Notes: generated by a model from the letters alone, not told the origin. A DNA stretch of 64,000 nucleotides from Phytophthora hibernalis (GCA_012656075.1 JAAKBF010000256.1:62001-126000); one strand, 5' to 3'. Counted from the first letter of the stretch, positions 22,728-34,856 are shown. Program-made: numbers and translations.

Positions 22728-23938
22728 TCAAGTGTGTGCGAAGTCAGGTCGGTCGCATTGGAGCAACAGCAGTAACACGTGGAGAATGAACTGAAAGACG
22801 TGTATTACAGGCATGCAGAGGTATCGGTAGCGTAAGTATTGTAAGGTCCTTTTGTTCACGAAGCCGGGGCTCACAGCTCCCGCAAATATCTCGAACGTCA
22901 GAAGAATGTAGACACCGCAATTGTAGTTGTCTGTCTGCAAGCCTAAAGTCGAATTGAACCCTTGGACTCTGTAATCCCTCGTCAAACCACTCGGTATCAG
23001 GCCCCGTAGTTTTTGAGCCGCAGCACGTACAGCGAGCTTGTATGACGACTCCATTGGGTCGTAGAGGAGCAGCGTCTTCTTCGAGAGGTCGGTCATAATG
23101 CTACACTAGTGGTTACCGTTGCAGTTGACAGGGATTAGAACGCGTTCATCTGAAGCTCCAAAAGACGGCAGAGAGCTCAGTTTCATCTGTCACTATTTCG
23201 TAGCCGTTGGCGCCGTTGACGACGCTGATCATGTTAGGGCTCACTGAGATCACGTTTGGAATGCCGTTGAACATCTTCTGCATCAACGTGACCATCGTAA
23301 CGTCGCTAAGTCGACCTTTGGCAGCCAGATCAAGTACTTCCATCTGTACATAGCATCATTCGACAGTGTGAGAATAAGTGCAGCGTTAGGCAACATAGCG
23401 AACTTTACCTCATTTGTCAGCAGTCTAAGGCCCTGTAACTTGGAGCATAGGTCTGGGTCTTCTTTCGTGTAAAAGGCGGCGTCAATGTCTAGAGTGAAGA
23501 CCACTGCGGATGCCCACTTTTGGGCGGCTTCGATCTTCCGGACTGTCGTTAAGGCGCGGTGGTATTGCTTCATAGTGGCGAGTGTACTGGTTGTAAATAT
23601 ACCAATGGTAGGTATATCTACAGCGACATCGCGTTCAGCTAGGCCTGCGTGTTTCCCTTGCAGTCTCGCCTCTTTTCATCGCATTTCCGAAGCAAATCCT
23701 TCGCAAAGACCCTCACTACTTCGTCAGCTTGTATGATGGGTTTGCTAGCTGGCCGTTTTGTTAGTTGCATTGCGACGGGAGGCTTCACCTTCTTCTCGAA
23801 TACAAACACTTTGAACTTGCTGAGTGTATCTGCTGCAGATCGGTATGTCGGATCACCTGCCAATATATCAGCAATGATGGCTACGTTCAAGTTCATGCTG
23901 TGCATTTCGGAGTCCTCTTGGGCCATTGCCACTGCCAA
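22728..23938 (-). pseudogene. Ulp1-like (C48) cysteine protease region of a MULE
   Basis: Downstream of, and in the same orientation as, the MULE transposase. Minus-strand frames contain LMQKMFNGIPNVI near 23280-23240, LLYDPMESSYKLAVRAAA near 23070-23010 and TLGLQTDNYNCGVYILLTFEIFAG near 22940-22870. The last has the Gln...Asn-Cys-Gly arrangement of Ulp1/SENP-type deSUMOylating proteases. I did not find the catalytic His; it should lie around 23150-23100, where the frame breaks. Ulp1-like domains are known companions of MULE transposases in plants and protists. Frames change near 23600, 23350 and 23100. Confidence 0.7.
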
Positions 23939-24034
23939 ACTTCTTTTTGGCTATGGAGGGCTTGATTTTCGGGCGCCCTCTGGATTTTGGCGGCGAACTG
24001 ACTTGAAAGTTGTCGTCATCTTGCGCTAGAGGCA

Positions 24035-25904
24035 CTAGTTGCAAACCAGTGTCAGACGGTTCTTCGCGTAACTCAGAGGGTGCGGACCCCACTGCTTGTG
24101 TTGCAATGACCATCTCAGATGGTGTACTGACCATCTCAGATGGTGTATTGACCTTTTCAGATGGTGACGGGCTCTGACGAGATGGTGCAGTCTCCATTTC
24201 AGGTGGACTTGTCTAGTCTCCACTGTAGCAGGGGTCGGTACTTCCTGGTTTGTCTGCGGCACGAGCTCCGTTGCCGGAGGGTCCGTCCATGTGGGGTCCT
24301 TCCCTGGTGGATCTGTCTCTGGTGGTCTTGGCATTTGAGCTGATGTGTCTTCTTCACACTCACCAACGCCAGTGTCGAGCAGCACTTCCGACGACTCCTC
24401 GTTTGTGCGCCATGCTGTCTCCCGGTCAGCGCTATTACCATGGTGTGCGATGAGTTTGGCTGCCAGCTCGCTCTCCCCACGCTTAAAGAGTTTTCCTATT
24501 TGTTGAAGTGCCTGTAGTGCCGCGCGATACTGAGGCATACCCATGCCACTCATGGTCTCAGCAATTGTAATCGCGGTCTGCTGAGCTTCTCGATACTTTC
24601 GATTAGAGTCCCACGGGTTACTCTCATCCCGTAATACCTTTCCCACCGCAAACGAACCGACCGACACATTATCCAAGGAGGGAGCATGTTGAATCGAAGC
24701 CAACAACCATCTCGCCGGTAATAGCTGAGTAGGAATGACGACCTCCATACCTAGGGCCTTGCGAAGGTAAAACACGTGTCTACAGGGTAGCAAACGGGTC
24801 GTCATAAAGAGGCACGAACATTCCCAGTTCTGCTTGTTCACAGAGTACTCCACACCAGGCTCATCAGATGCGTCGTCGTCATCTGCCATGTTTTTGATAG
24901 AAATTATCCCAGGTACGGCCTCGAAGAACGAGTAACGCGCACGTCCGCTGACAACGTACGTGTACTGCTCGTAGATAAGCTCACATGCGTGCTCACTCAC
25001 GAGGTTTGCTACGAGCATCATCTCGCGATCGTACTTGCTGTTGTGAACAGTACAAATCTTGGCTGAACGAGCTACAAAGCTGCGCTCGTTCCGACTCTGG
25101 TAGCACATGAAGGAGGCGACACACTCGTCTAGGCCCATTGTTCGGCTCATTGTGTCCTTGAGCTGCTTCCACGAAGCCTCAAGCCGGTTATTTGTGTTGT
25201 TGCCTAGCGTCACTGCGTTTTGGCGTTTACATGCACAGCACATTGCCTTGCAGCTATCCCAATTCTTGACAAAGTACATCTCGAAAGGGTGCGATTTTAC
25301 GAGTGTGAGACGGTCACATGTGACCACGTGACCATCCAGATGGGGAGAGATGGTCACTTCAATATCCAACCCAACAGGGTGCCCACCCGAGCTGGTAGAA
25401 GGTTGCTCCAAGTCGTGATCTTGCGTAGCTGGCCGTGATCCAATCGACAAAATGTGACGCATGTACGCTCGGTACTTTGAAAATTCTTGCTCAGTCTTTC
25501 GTATACCATAAGTGGCACCATACTGCGGAGCTGTGCCTTTGCCACGACGAAAGCGCGTAGTCAGCCGATGCAACTTGCTCTCGTAGGTACTTTATGACGT
25601 GAAACTGGCAAAGTAGAATCACCACATCTGGCAGCGCCGCTTTCAGAACGGCTATTTCAGTAAAATCCTTGTCAACGATGACGCACTGTAGCTTGGACCA
25701 TGCCGGATTGTTGGATTTGAACTCCTCCAAGGAGGTAAGTAGGGTAGATGCCCGCTCATTCTGAAGGACAGCATGCTGTACAAATTGCCCTTTCCCGAAC
25801 GCATCGTGCACCATGAAGGAGAATATCTTATACTTGGACGCGTTCGTGCCATGTGTGGCATCTATCAGCATAACCTCAGGAAAGTGATGAAACATTTCGC
25901 GCAT
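24035..25904 (-). pseudogene. MULE transposase with SWIM zinc finger
   Basis: Mutator-like element transposase. The MULE core is at 25904-25550: VMLIDATHGTNASKYKIFSFMV with the first catalytic Asp, VIVDKDFTEIAVLKAALPD with the second, then LLCQFHVIKYLR. After a frame change near 25560 a long open frame (to 24035) gives NNRLEASWKQLKD, a SWIM finger WECSCLFMTTRLLPCRHVF (C-x-C...C-x-H, about 24825-24770), then an acidic/Pro/Ser-rich repeat region (repeated SEMV, DPP units). A likely AT-hook RGRPK lies near 23970 just past it. The end flows into the Ulp1 region, so the two may form one polyprotein. Terminal inverted repeats were not found. Confidence 0.85.
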
Positions 25905-26344
25905 GAGTTTGGTCTGTAGTGTAATACAGGTAGCGATTCTCTACATAGTGAAACACCGCGTCGTTAAAACCAGCTTATTTTCATGTACAACCCATAATTC
26001 TGCTCACCTTTTCCTGCACAGTCATACATAGATACTTCATGCAACGGGTATTTCATAATTCAATGCAACCAAGGGCTCAATAGATGCACAAGACACACGT
26101 CCTTCCGCGATTCGTACTTACGTTCGTAAACAGCTTTTGTTTGACACCGTCTCAGAAATTTTCAATCGCATTAACTATCGGCAGCGATTTGGCGGGGTGA
26201 TTACTAACTTTATATTTATTAATAGTACTTCGTACAACACTACAGTACTACTGTACCGGTAGTACACTACTGTAGTAGTAGTAAGTACTTGTTAGGGTGA
26301 TTTTTTGAAAATGCAAGCACGGTGTGTATTTCAAGTAAGCTTAG

Positions 26345-27712
26345 TCAATCTACCGCAGGTACCATGTCATAGTAGGATTTCCACTCCTTATCGATTTCTT
26401 TACGCTTCCACTCCATACACTCGCAAAACACCTTCGCGTTCTGAACGTAGACAGATGTTCGCATCTCCAAGCCATCCTCCGACGCAACAAAGCCTTCCTT
26501 CAAGTGCAGTGAGATCAGTCTTGCGTATCCAGCGTTTAACGCGCGTACGATCAAGTTCACCTACAGTATGACACCGCGAACATTGTCAGACCATACTGAA
26601 GTACTCCATCGGAGCACGAAGAATTCATACCTTGTATCTGCTCCCGACTACCGGACCTTCAGACACGGATTCGACGGAAATGTTCATAACCGGCACGGCA
26701 AACGAGCGACCATCGTACCAGTCGTGCATGTCTGACGTAAGGGCAAGGCGATTGCTTTGATCGTTGTCATACTTGTGATAGCTTGCATATCTCCGGCAAT
26801 GTTCTCTTGACATCAAATGACAGCTCTGCGCCTTCCCCACATTCCCGAACCACTCTTCACTCTCGATACGCTGATACTTGAATTCGTCAGTTACCACGTC
26901 AACGATCGAGGTGTTGGTCGAGAGAGATGACATCGTTAGTTGGGGAGAATCGGTATCTTCTGGAACATAGTGCCGGGTCAAGATGCGCCGCAGTTCGCTT
27001 AACTCCCGAGAAATTGGAGCTACACTTGTCGAGACCGTGTGACCATCGAGAGGGGAAGTTTGCGTGATACCTTCATTCTGTAATTCGTTTTCGAATAGCA
27101 AAGCATCCCGCTCTGTACAACATCTGTGAGACATCAACCAGCACAGTTCTACAATAATCCAAATGCATACCTTCCTTGAACAGAACATGGATCCGCAACG
27201 TCGCCCCTTCATACCACAGCGCCTTGTCATTTTCGCCAGCGCGAAGGTCAGGATCATAGTATCCCAGATATGATGCCGCCAGACGGTACACTCTGCAGCG
27301 AATCCCTTTCGTGTTCAGCGCGTTTCCAATCGATCCACTGACGAGCGACAACCCTCTTGTGGTTGTGCTTGCTCCGGAACCACCACCAGCACGTGAATGG
27401 TCCTCTTCGTCGGAGCATCTCCAAACAAGTCGCCGATCTCGTCTGCTGGGTCCATTTCTTCGTTTATCAGTGTCTTTACTTCCTCAGGAACGCTTCCACT
27501 CCGCATAGAAATCACGGCAGCATCCTTCGACTTCAGCCACGCGTCGCCCTGCTTCGCCAGGAAGAGCTGCAGGTCCTTGGCATCGCATGTGATCGTTGCT
27601 GAGTTCTTCGCCTTGATCGCGTCCTTCAAGTCCCCACCGACTGACTCGCGTCGATGTCCACAGGAAACGCACTCCCAGTCGCTCCAACGACAGCACAAAA
27701 GAGCTTTACCAT
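26345..27712 (-). pseudogene. Crinkler effector with HNH-nuclease-like C-terminus
   Basis: CRN-family effector on the minus strand, facing the kinase-type CRN. The header from the ATG at 27712 is the same as the left copy through LQLFLAK. A one-base loss in a G run at about 27632 shifts its frame. The IHVLVVVP junction is present at about 27380. Coding continues through YRLAASYLGYYDPDLRAGENDK, across a GT-AG intron (27170-27113, 58 bp), then a segment with SCHLMSREHCRRY...DNDQSNRLALTSDMHDWYDG at about 26830-26700. That has the His...Asn...His arrangement of HNH nucleases known as CRN C-terminal domains. A second GT-AG intron (about 26632-26563) precedes the last exon ending at 26345. Frame changes near 27632 and 27360 interrupt it. 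Confidence 0.75.
27113..27170 (-). other. Intron in the HNH-type CRN
   Basis: Starts GTATGC (27170) and ends TTGTACAG (27113), 58 bp. Splicing keeps the frame from the ...HVLFKE strand into the ...ALLFENELQNEG helix. Introns are uncommon in CRN genes, so this C-terminal module may have come from another gene. Confidence 0.5.
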
Positions 27713-29278
27713 CCTTTCTTTAGCCAGCGGATTCTGGAATGAGAAAAAATGAACGGAGAAATTTTGTAATCGTACTTAAGCGATGAATGGTGTGGTCACA
27801 TACGTATACGGTACAGTACAGTGGGATAGCACACGGTGTGATATCATATCACTGATATGACTTTAACACCCTGCCAAATTGTATACAGAGAACCCTGGAC
27901 AAATTAATACCTCCCGTGGACGCACTTCCTATTAGGTATAACAGGATTGCTAGGTAGTAGAGGGAGCACCACAACCAGAAGACCAGTGTTGATCTCTGGT
28001 TTATAAGAAGACGTGGATGACTGGTGTGTTGTTTCAGGAGTGGCTGCGCGAGCTTGACATGCATCAACAACGGTGCAATATTGCCCTCCTACGCAACATT
28101 GTCCTGGGAAACCTGCAGCTCAAGTCGTCATTACCGCCCAACTACATCTCTCGTTTCAAACTATATGATTCCAGGGTCGGGCGGTTGCAAACGACCCGCC
28201 CGACCCTGGAATCATATCGGCGTTTAAGCGGCAGTTCGGCATCGGCGGCTCCAGCATGAGTTGAACGTGAGGAGGCGGGGGCGACATACTTCAAGATTAG
28301 ATATTGGCACTCTACCAATATACCGGTACTTCCAGGAAGTAGGTGGATGAAGTCATGTTGGCACGATGTACACCCGACGTGGAAACGAAGGTTTTTCAGG
28401 CCTTCGGACCCAACAAATATGTAAAGTGAAGCAAACGATGGTCAACTACGACGTAGAACTAGTTTGTTTTAGTAGTAGCCCACGGCAAAATACGTAGGGC
28501 AGAGATGCGTAAGGTACAGTAGCTTGCTCTGTCATATACAATCGCTACCCACTTGACTTGAGGTCGGCCGTCTTCACGGACATCTCTCTGGCTTTAATAG
28601 TGTACATGTAATACATGCTCTTGTCGATATGACTGAGTGCAAGCAGTACCTTGCTGAAGGTTCGGTGAAGGTCAATGTAGCACTAGCTGAGGTACAGAGA
28701 ACCCTGGCCAACTTAATACCTCTGTTGTCTAATATCCTGGTGTACTTAATCACTTATCGATCCACCGACTCGGTATTCAGGCTTAACTATGGCGCTTAAT
28801 TAATACTTGTCAAATTAATGCTCGATGGGGATTTTTTCAATACATTTGTTAATGAAAAGCATCCACTATCATACTTGTTCAGCGCCAAATATTGCATACT
28901 AAAAGGCTTCGGGTCGATGTCCGCGCACACGCCGCTCCCTGCTCCTCACGTTGCTGTTTCCGCAGCCGCTCCTGCGGCGCGTTTATTAGCAGCCGTGCAT
29001 TATATCCTGTGTTGTAGATATTAGCAATGGTCTTTATCGACTGGGTTCATCTATAGTGATACCTTGACACATTTTAAACCCCGTTACAGTAGGTACTGGC
29101 CATAAGGATACCGTATAACATGTGTAGTACAGACAACGACGGTGATCCGTACCCCCACTGAACTGTATCCGCCATACAAAAGTAAACGGGGCATCTCGAA
29201 AAAATCCGTACCCATCAGTGATTCGCTATTTGTGATTGGTGAAAAACATTTTAATCCTATACTTGGACTTCAGGATAT
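27531..29278 (-). repeat. Right arm of the 1.75-kb inverted repeat
   Basis: Reverse complement of 17443-19196 with very few differences. Its outer end (29278) cuts through the transposase coding sequence of the pogo element: only the last 150 bp or so, with the TIR, are present here, whereas the left side has the whole element. So the copy was made from a left-side template after the transposon had inserted. Its inner end falls in the CRN coding sequence just after LFLAK. Confidence 0.95.
27730..27748 (-). promoter_or_regulatory. CRN core promoter (Inr-like), right copy
   Basis: Minus-strand TCATTCCAGAATCCGC upstream of the ATG at 27712, identical to the left-arm copy. Confidence 0.55.
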
Positions 29279-29281
29279 TTT

Positions 29282-30374
29282 GTGTTCATCTGTCAGCGGT
29301 CTCAAAAGCAAGACAGTCTGGTTTTCAGGAGACGGCAGGTTGCGAATCGCCTTTAGCCGCATCACTGTCACGGTTGGAGTGTGGTTGCCGGCCCAGCGTG
29401 AGATCATGTCGGCCAACATTGTCGGGTCCGGGTACGTGTTCCACAATGTACCTGTAGTTCATTAATTTCATCGCCCACCGCAACAGCTTCCTCTAACGTG
29501 CCTCTTGACCGACGCGTGCGTTGTGAAAACATGGATAAGATTGCGGTGGTCGCAGTACATACGAAATGGCTTGAGCCTCAAGAGCATGTATGCCAGGTTG
29601 TCGCACACTACCACAATTGGGAACGCATCCTTCTCGATGGCAGTCCAGTAGAGCTGGATGTCGGAGAACGTCCCGCTCGTACAATGTATGAGGCGGTGCT
29701 GCTGTTCCGTCGGCTTCTTGGGGTCCAAGTCGATCACCTGTGTGACGATGATAGCGTTGCCAATGCCCGAGGAGTCCGTAAGCGAGCAAGACGTCGCCTG
29801 GTCATCGGGGAAGTCGAGGGTGGCTGCGTTTGCCAACGCCTCCTTGCCTCGGTCGAGCGCCTGGCGTTCGTCGGTATTGAGATCAATCAGCAACTCGCTT
29901 GGTCCGCTTCGTGCTGGCGAGTGCTACATCCAATTCGCGGTGTAGGGGCTCGACTTGTCGGGCAAAGTCGATGATGCATTCGCGCATCCAGTTTATCGCA
30001 CAATCAAACTGTTGTAGTTCGACGGCGGTCCGAGAATACGGCAGCGATCGCAGTGAGTCGATTCGCTCCGCATCGTGTCAGATTCCCTGGCCGTCAATTA
30101 CCTTACCGCACCATTTGACTTGGGTCTGGTACCGACTCGACTTCTTATCGCTCAACTTCAACCCGAACTGGTTGAGGAGCGAGAAGAGCTCACCGAGATT
30201 TATGAGGTAGGTGTCGATGTTATCGACGTAAAGGCGTAGGATGTCAATCCAAACTAGGAGGTGTTCGTTGAGTAAACTAGCAAAACACGCTTCCATCGTC
30301 TTCTGAAAGTAGATTGTTGCATCACTGCACCCTTGGGGAACGCGACGCGGCGTGAAAATCTTCTCGTCAGTCAT
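29282..30374 (-). pseudogene. Ty3/Gypsy RT-RNase H fragment
   Basis: Minus-strand retrotransposon fragment. The RT portion is at 30374-30078: RVPQGCSDATIYFQKTM, then LLVWIDILRLYVDN (degenerate LLVWIDDLLLYAD catalytic box; the second Asp is replaced by Ile), and GLKLSDKKSSRYQTQVKWCGKVI. RNase H follows (29893-29468): IHCTSGTFSDIQLYWTAIEKDAFPIV, LKPFRMYCDHRNLIHVF. Its tail, NYRYIVEHVPGPDN, is near 29450-29410. It ends exactly where the inverted repeat arm begins (29278). Frame changes near 30080 and 29470. Confidence 0.8.
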
Positions 30375-30680
30375 GTAGGATAGGAACTCTTGGCAAAGTT
30401 CTGCCAGCGGAAGTTGTCAGTTAACGCTTCCTCTAAAGCTAAGGAGCGTGTGACCCCCGTCACAATAAGAACCGTTGACATCCCTAACTCAGGTCGCATT
30501 CCGTTTAGGAATGACCAGATCGCAATCCCAGGCCAGCCACCTATCCCTTCGGATCGCGATCCCTGTTAAGAACAGCCCTTAGGTGTTCTCGGGACAGCCC
30601 CGATTTGGTGTCCATCAAAGTCCATGAGGTCATAATGGCCAGCTAAAAATGTCACTAATACCATTTGACTTTTCAATTGG
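30375..30680. other. Spacer without recognisable genes
   Basis: No frame of interest. Contains a short palindrome GGATCGCGATCC near 30550. May be part of the adjoining Gypsy copy. Confidence 0.3.
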
Positions 30681-33269
30681 CTCGTGCTAGTGGTACAAAA
30701 CGGTCAGACGTAGCCGTGCTAAGAGGTACAAATCACGTACAAACTGTTTGTATCTGTACAAACTGGTACCAATACGTACAAAACAGTTTGTACGTGTACA
30801 AACCATCTCTCTAAGTACGTTTTATAGTTTTCAAAACTTACCCCATCTGGAGATATATTTGGAAATATCAAGTTCAAGGTTGCGCAAACGGCTCGCCGTG
30901 GCGTCCGTCCATTGGCTCACTGATACTGGGAGCCGTTGAGGGAACGCACGAAAAGTCTTCGTGGCAAGTGCTCGCGCGGCACTGTGCCTTCAATCTACGC
31001 CATCTCTAGTGTATACGAACATGTCATGGTAACAGTCTTGTAAAACGTACGCGGGCATATATTTGTACAATCAAAGATGCATCTAACGAGACGGGAGGGG
31101 CGAGGCGGGCGACGGGGCGGACACTCACGCGTTGATTCTCACCAGCGGACTTAACGATGGCGCTGCCTGGCACACCGCATCGCGTCCTGCCCCACCCTTT
31201 TGCGCCTTACGCTAAGTCCTCGGCTTCGGCCACGCGCGGTTTCTAGGAAAATAAGTAACAAAGAGTTATTGTGAGGGCAACCACGTGCCGACCGTTGCAG
31301 ACCTCCGCTTTGCTTCGTTTGCATACCTCATCCCCTGCATAGGCACGAGTAAGCATTCATCACCTAGGTAATACGAGCATTAAGCGGTAGACGTACGAGC
31401 AGCAGAGGCAGCGTCGGTGCGAGAAGTGTAGCGTCAGCCTCACGCGTGCAGCTCGGACAGAGGGGGCGACTGTGCGGCGAAGCGGGAGAATCGATAATGA
31501 GTTGGGTGGCAGCCGCGCATGATTTTTGAAAAAGAGATTTGGTAATTTTCATAAATGACCAGCGTAAAATACATGTGACCATCATTCCTGTTTTGTACCA
31601 CTAGCAACTTCCATTTTCAAATCTACTGGAGTACTTATTACCGGTACTAGCCGAGTGCCTCCGCTCCGCGGCAGTTTACTTTATTAGTTAAGTCTAGGGA
31701 GCGCACCCGTTCCGCTCGCAGGGACTCGCTGCACTGCTCACCAAAGTTTATTACTTAATAACAACTTGGGGCGGGCCTACGGACCCGCACAGCACGGCGG
31801 GTAGATATAGTAATGTGCGTCAATAAGGAACGGGGTATCAACTAATATCCTTTGAAACATTATATATATGGATGTGAGGAACATCTGTGTGTGTCTTGTG
31901 GGCGTCTATACCCTCCTTAACTTTATTCATATCAGGTGTTCCCTTTGATGCACATCACTGCACCACGGGACTTTACTGCAATTTTACCTACGACAGCACG
32001 ACAGGCAGTTAAATGTGTTGTAGCACATTTAACCATTTTCAATTTTTGACATTTCTGAAGCTACTGTGTGCACTCTCTTAACCTCAGTGAAATTTGTCCT
32101 TGAAAAAGGACCAAAAGAGTTTCCGGTTTGGCATACACAACATATTTTGTCCTATCAAAAAAACGCAAGGATGAAAAATGACTTGGTTTTTGTAGGAGGA
32201 TGTTTTAGGAACCAAAACTAGTCATGTGTCTTGAATGATATATTTGTCACTGTGGTATCTAAATAAAGGTGACATCGTCGGACCCCGTTACCAACTCAAG
32301 ATAAGCTCGCAAATTTGTCCTAGCAAATTGAAAAGGAAGTTGCTAGTGGTACAAAACAGGAATGATGGTCACATGTATTTTACGCTGGTCATTTATGAAA
32401 ATTACCAAATCTCTTTTTCAAAAATCATGCGCGCGGCTGCCACCCAACTCATTATCGATTCTCCCGCTTCGCCGCACAGTCGCCCCCTCTGTCCGAGCTG
32501 CACGCGTGAGGCTGACGCTACACTCCTCGCACCGACGCTGCCTCTGCTGCTCGTACGTCTACCGCTTAATGCTCGTATTACCTAGGTGATGAATGCTTAC
32601 TCGTGCCTATGCAGGGGATGAGGTATGCAAACGAAGCAAAGCGGAGGTCTGCAACGGTCGGCACGTGGTTGCCCTCACAATAACTCTTTGTTACTTATTT
32701 TCCTAGAAACCGCGCGTGGCCGAAGCCGAGGACTTAGCGTAAGGCGCAAAAGGGTGGGGCAGGACGCGATGCGGTGTGCCAGGCAGCGCCATCGTTAAGT
32801 CCGCTGGCGAGAATCAACGCGTGAGTGTCCGCCCCCGTCGCCCGCCTCGCCCCTCCCGTCTCGTTAGATGCATCTTTGATTGTACAAATATATGCCCGCG
32901 TACGTTTTACAAGACTGTTACCATGACATGTTCGTATACACTAGAGATGGCGTAGATTGAAGGCACAGTGCCGCGCGAGCACTTGCCACGAAGACTTTTC
33001 GTGCGTTCCCTCAACGGCTCCCAGTATCAGTGAGCCAATGGACGGACGCCACGGCGAGCCGTTTGCGCAACCTTGAACTTGATATTTCCAAATATATCTC
33101 CAGATGGGGTAAGTTTTGAAAACTATAAAACGTACTTAGAGAGATGGTTTGTACACGTACAAACTGTTTTGTACGTATTGGTACCAGTTTGTACAGATAC
33201 AAACAGTTTGTACGTGATTTGTACCTCTTAGCACGGCTACGTCTGACCGTTTTATACCACTAGCACGAG
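30681..33269. mobile_element. Foldback-type element with 0.93-kb near-identical inverted arms
   Basis: The arms 30681-31612 and 32335-33269 are reverse complements with only a handful of differences (for example CAAAAC versus TAAAAC near the outer ends, one extra G near 32845). A 722-bp loop separates them. Each arm also starts and ends with an inverted CTAGTGGTACAAAAC motif, so it is either one foldback transposon or two recent inverted copies of a 0.93-kb TIR element. Near the outer ends are short nested palindromes built from TTTGTAC/GTACAAA. There is no coding capacity in the arms or loop. No clear target duplication. Confidence 0.9.
31613..32334. other. Loop of the foldback element
   Basis: 722 bp between the inverted arms; AT-rich on the right, with no ORF of note. 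It contains a TACCGGTA palindrome (31639) and, near 31995-32035, an inverted pair around 'ttaaatgtg'. It does not look like a transposase gene. Confidence 0.5.
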
Positions 33270-34401
33270 TCTTTGAAAATTCACGACTCGTGTGTTACAC
33301 GTGACGTGTTACCGTATTCATCCTATTACAAGCCTCACTCATTTTTAGCCAATGAAACAATATATAAAATGCCGGTACACACGATATGATCGTCGTATCC
33401 CCAGTGGCATACGGCAGACCGGGGCAAGTAAATCGATCAACGTTTGCGCTTCCGCTACAAAACTTCATGAGCAAGGTCATGAAGGTATGGTGAGCAAGGA
33501 TATATCGTGGATAGGCATTAGTGAGCAATTGAACCAGGCTTTTAGAAAGATATAACCAAACACGTTGCGATAAGTACGAGCCCCGATTGCAGATTGGTGA
33601 AGATCGTGATAGGGGGAATACAGTATTGGCACTAGAACAAGAAAAGTGGCAGTAATGGCAGGGGAACTTTATCAACAGGTACCACAAAGCTGTCAAATAG
33701 TTGCACAGGCGTGACAACTCAACGTATAGACTCACAGCTCAACGAAACTCAACGAAAATGACTCAAACTCGACGAAGGTACTTAAAACGAGAAGCTACCT
33801 AGTGCTAGCATCCACATGTACCTATGCAGTCGAATTTCAGTGCGTTCGTTTAAACCACGGTGGAGTCGGCGTCGAGCTGAGTCGTGGCATAATTGGTTGA
33901 TTGGGTCGATGCTTGTAACAGGGCAACGGGGCATGAACCAACAACTTATCTCCCCAACGATATGAGTTCCAGTCGGTGCATCGGTAACACCACGATTTGG
34001 ACACCTGGTGGCATCGTGGTCTTCGGCCTTTCCGCTCCGCTGACTTACTAACAAAGTCAGCTAGAAGACTGGTTACATGTTAGTTACACACGCATCCTTC
34101 GGAGACTACAGACGAAGCCATTCCTGAATATCGCGTCTGCTTGGAATTCGATGCTGTCGTTTAGCTTTATCACAGGCATTGGCGGGCAGCCGAGTCGAAC
34201 CAGCTTAGCTGTAAATTGGCGGAGATGCAATATTGTCGATCCGTACCAAATTACTCTTGAGGGGAATCGAAATTTTCACTTTGGAGCAAGCTGATAGGTC
34301 TATAGCAAGTATGGAACAGATCTTTCATCAAATGGTTTGAGATACCAGAGTATGATAGCGCTGCTAGCAGATTACTATAAGGTATATGCAGCTACTCACG
34401 C
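33270..34401. other. Stretch with decayed, unassigned frames
   Basis: Plus-strand frames at about 33352-33555 and 33780-34220, and a minus-strand frame at 33735-33295, overlap without recognisable domains. Purine-rich codons and stops suggest old transposon-derived sequence. Confidence 0.3.
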
Positions 34402-34614
34402 GTGGGGCATCAGGATCAAGTCGCTGAATCAGTATCTACGCGAAATACACATAGCACCTTTGAAGAGGAAGAAGCTGTTTTTGGCTCCACAATTTCGAAC
34501 ACAGTGATCCAATATCGCATTGTGAAATTGTTTTTAAACATCGCAAATGCTTCTGGGTCAAATCAAATTCCGACAGCTTCCATTCGCGAGCGTTTTGGTG
34601 TTTATTTAGAATAA
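34402..34614 (+). CDS. Small hypothetical ORF
   Basis: A 70-codon frame that reads like protein in its second half (IVKLFLNIANASGSNQ, ASIRERFGVYLE). No family recognised. It may be the C-terminal remnant of a longer gene. Confidence 0.2.
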   Translation: MGHQDQVAESVSTRNTHSTFEEEEAVFGSTISNTVIQYRIVKLFLNIANASGSNQIPTASIRERFGVYLE

Positions 34615-34856
34615 AACTTGACAAGCTCTTTCAACAAAAGCAAGCGTAGATAATAGTACCTCTTCGTCGAGTGTCCCGTTAAAAATCAAAGCGTTGTTTT
34701 CTCCTTCGTTTGTCCCTGTGGTTCGCACTGCAAACAACGGGACAGACGCGCCGTAAGATAACGACACTTTCCAGTGTTTCTGAAAATATAAAAGCTCCGT
34801 ACTAGTGTGTGAGAAATTGCCAAGGTGCGTTCAAGTCACTGGGTGTATGATTCACA

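Noticed and set aside
34180..34260. A tRNA-like patch containing AGTCGAACC (complement of a T-loop box)
   Set aside because: Tried folding on the minus strand: the T-stem does not pair and no D-box or acceptor stem matches.
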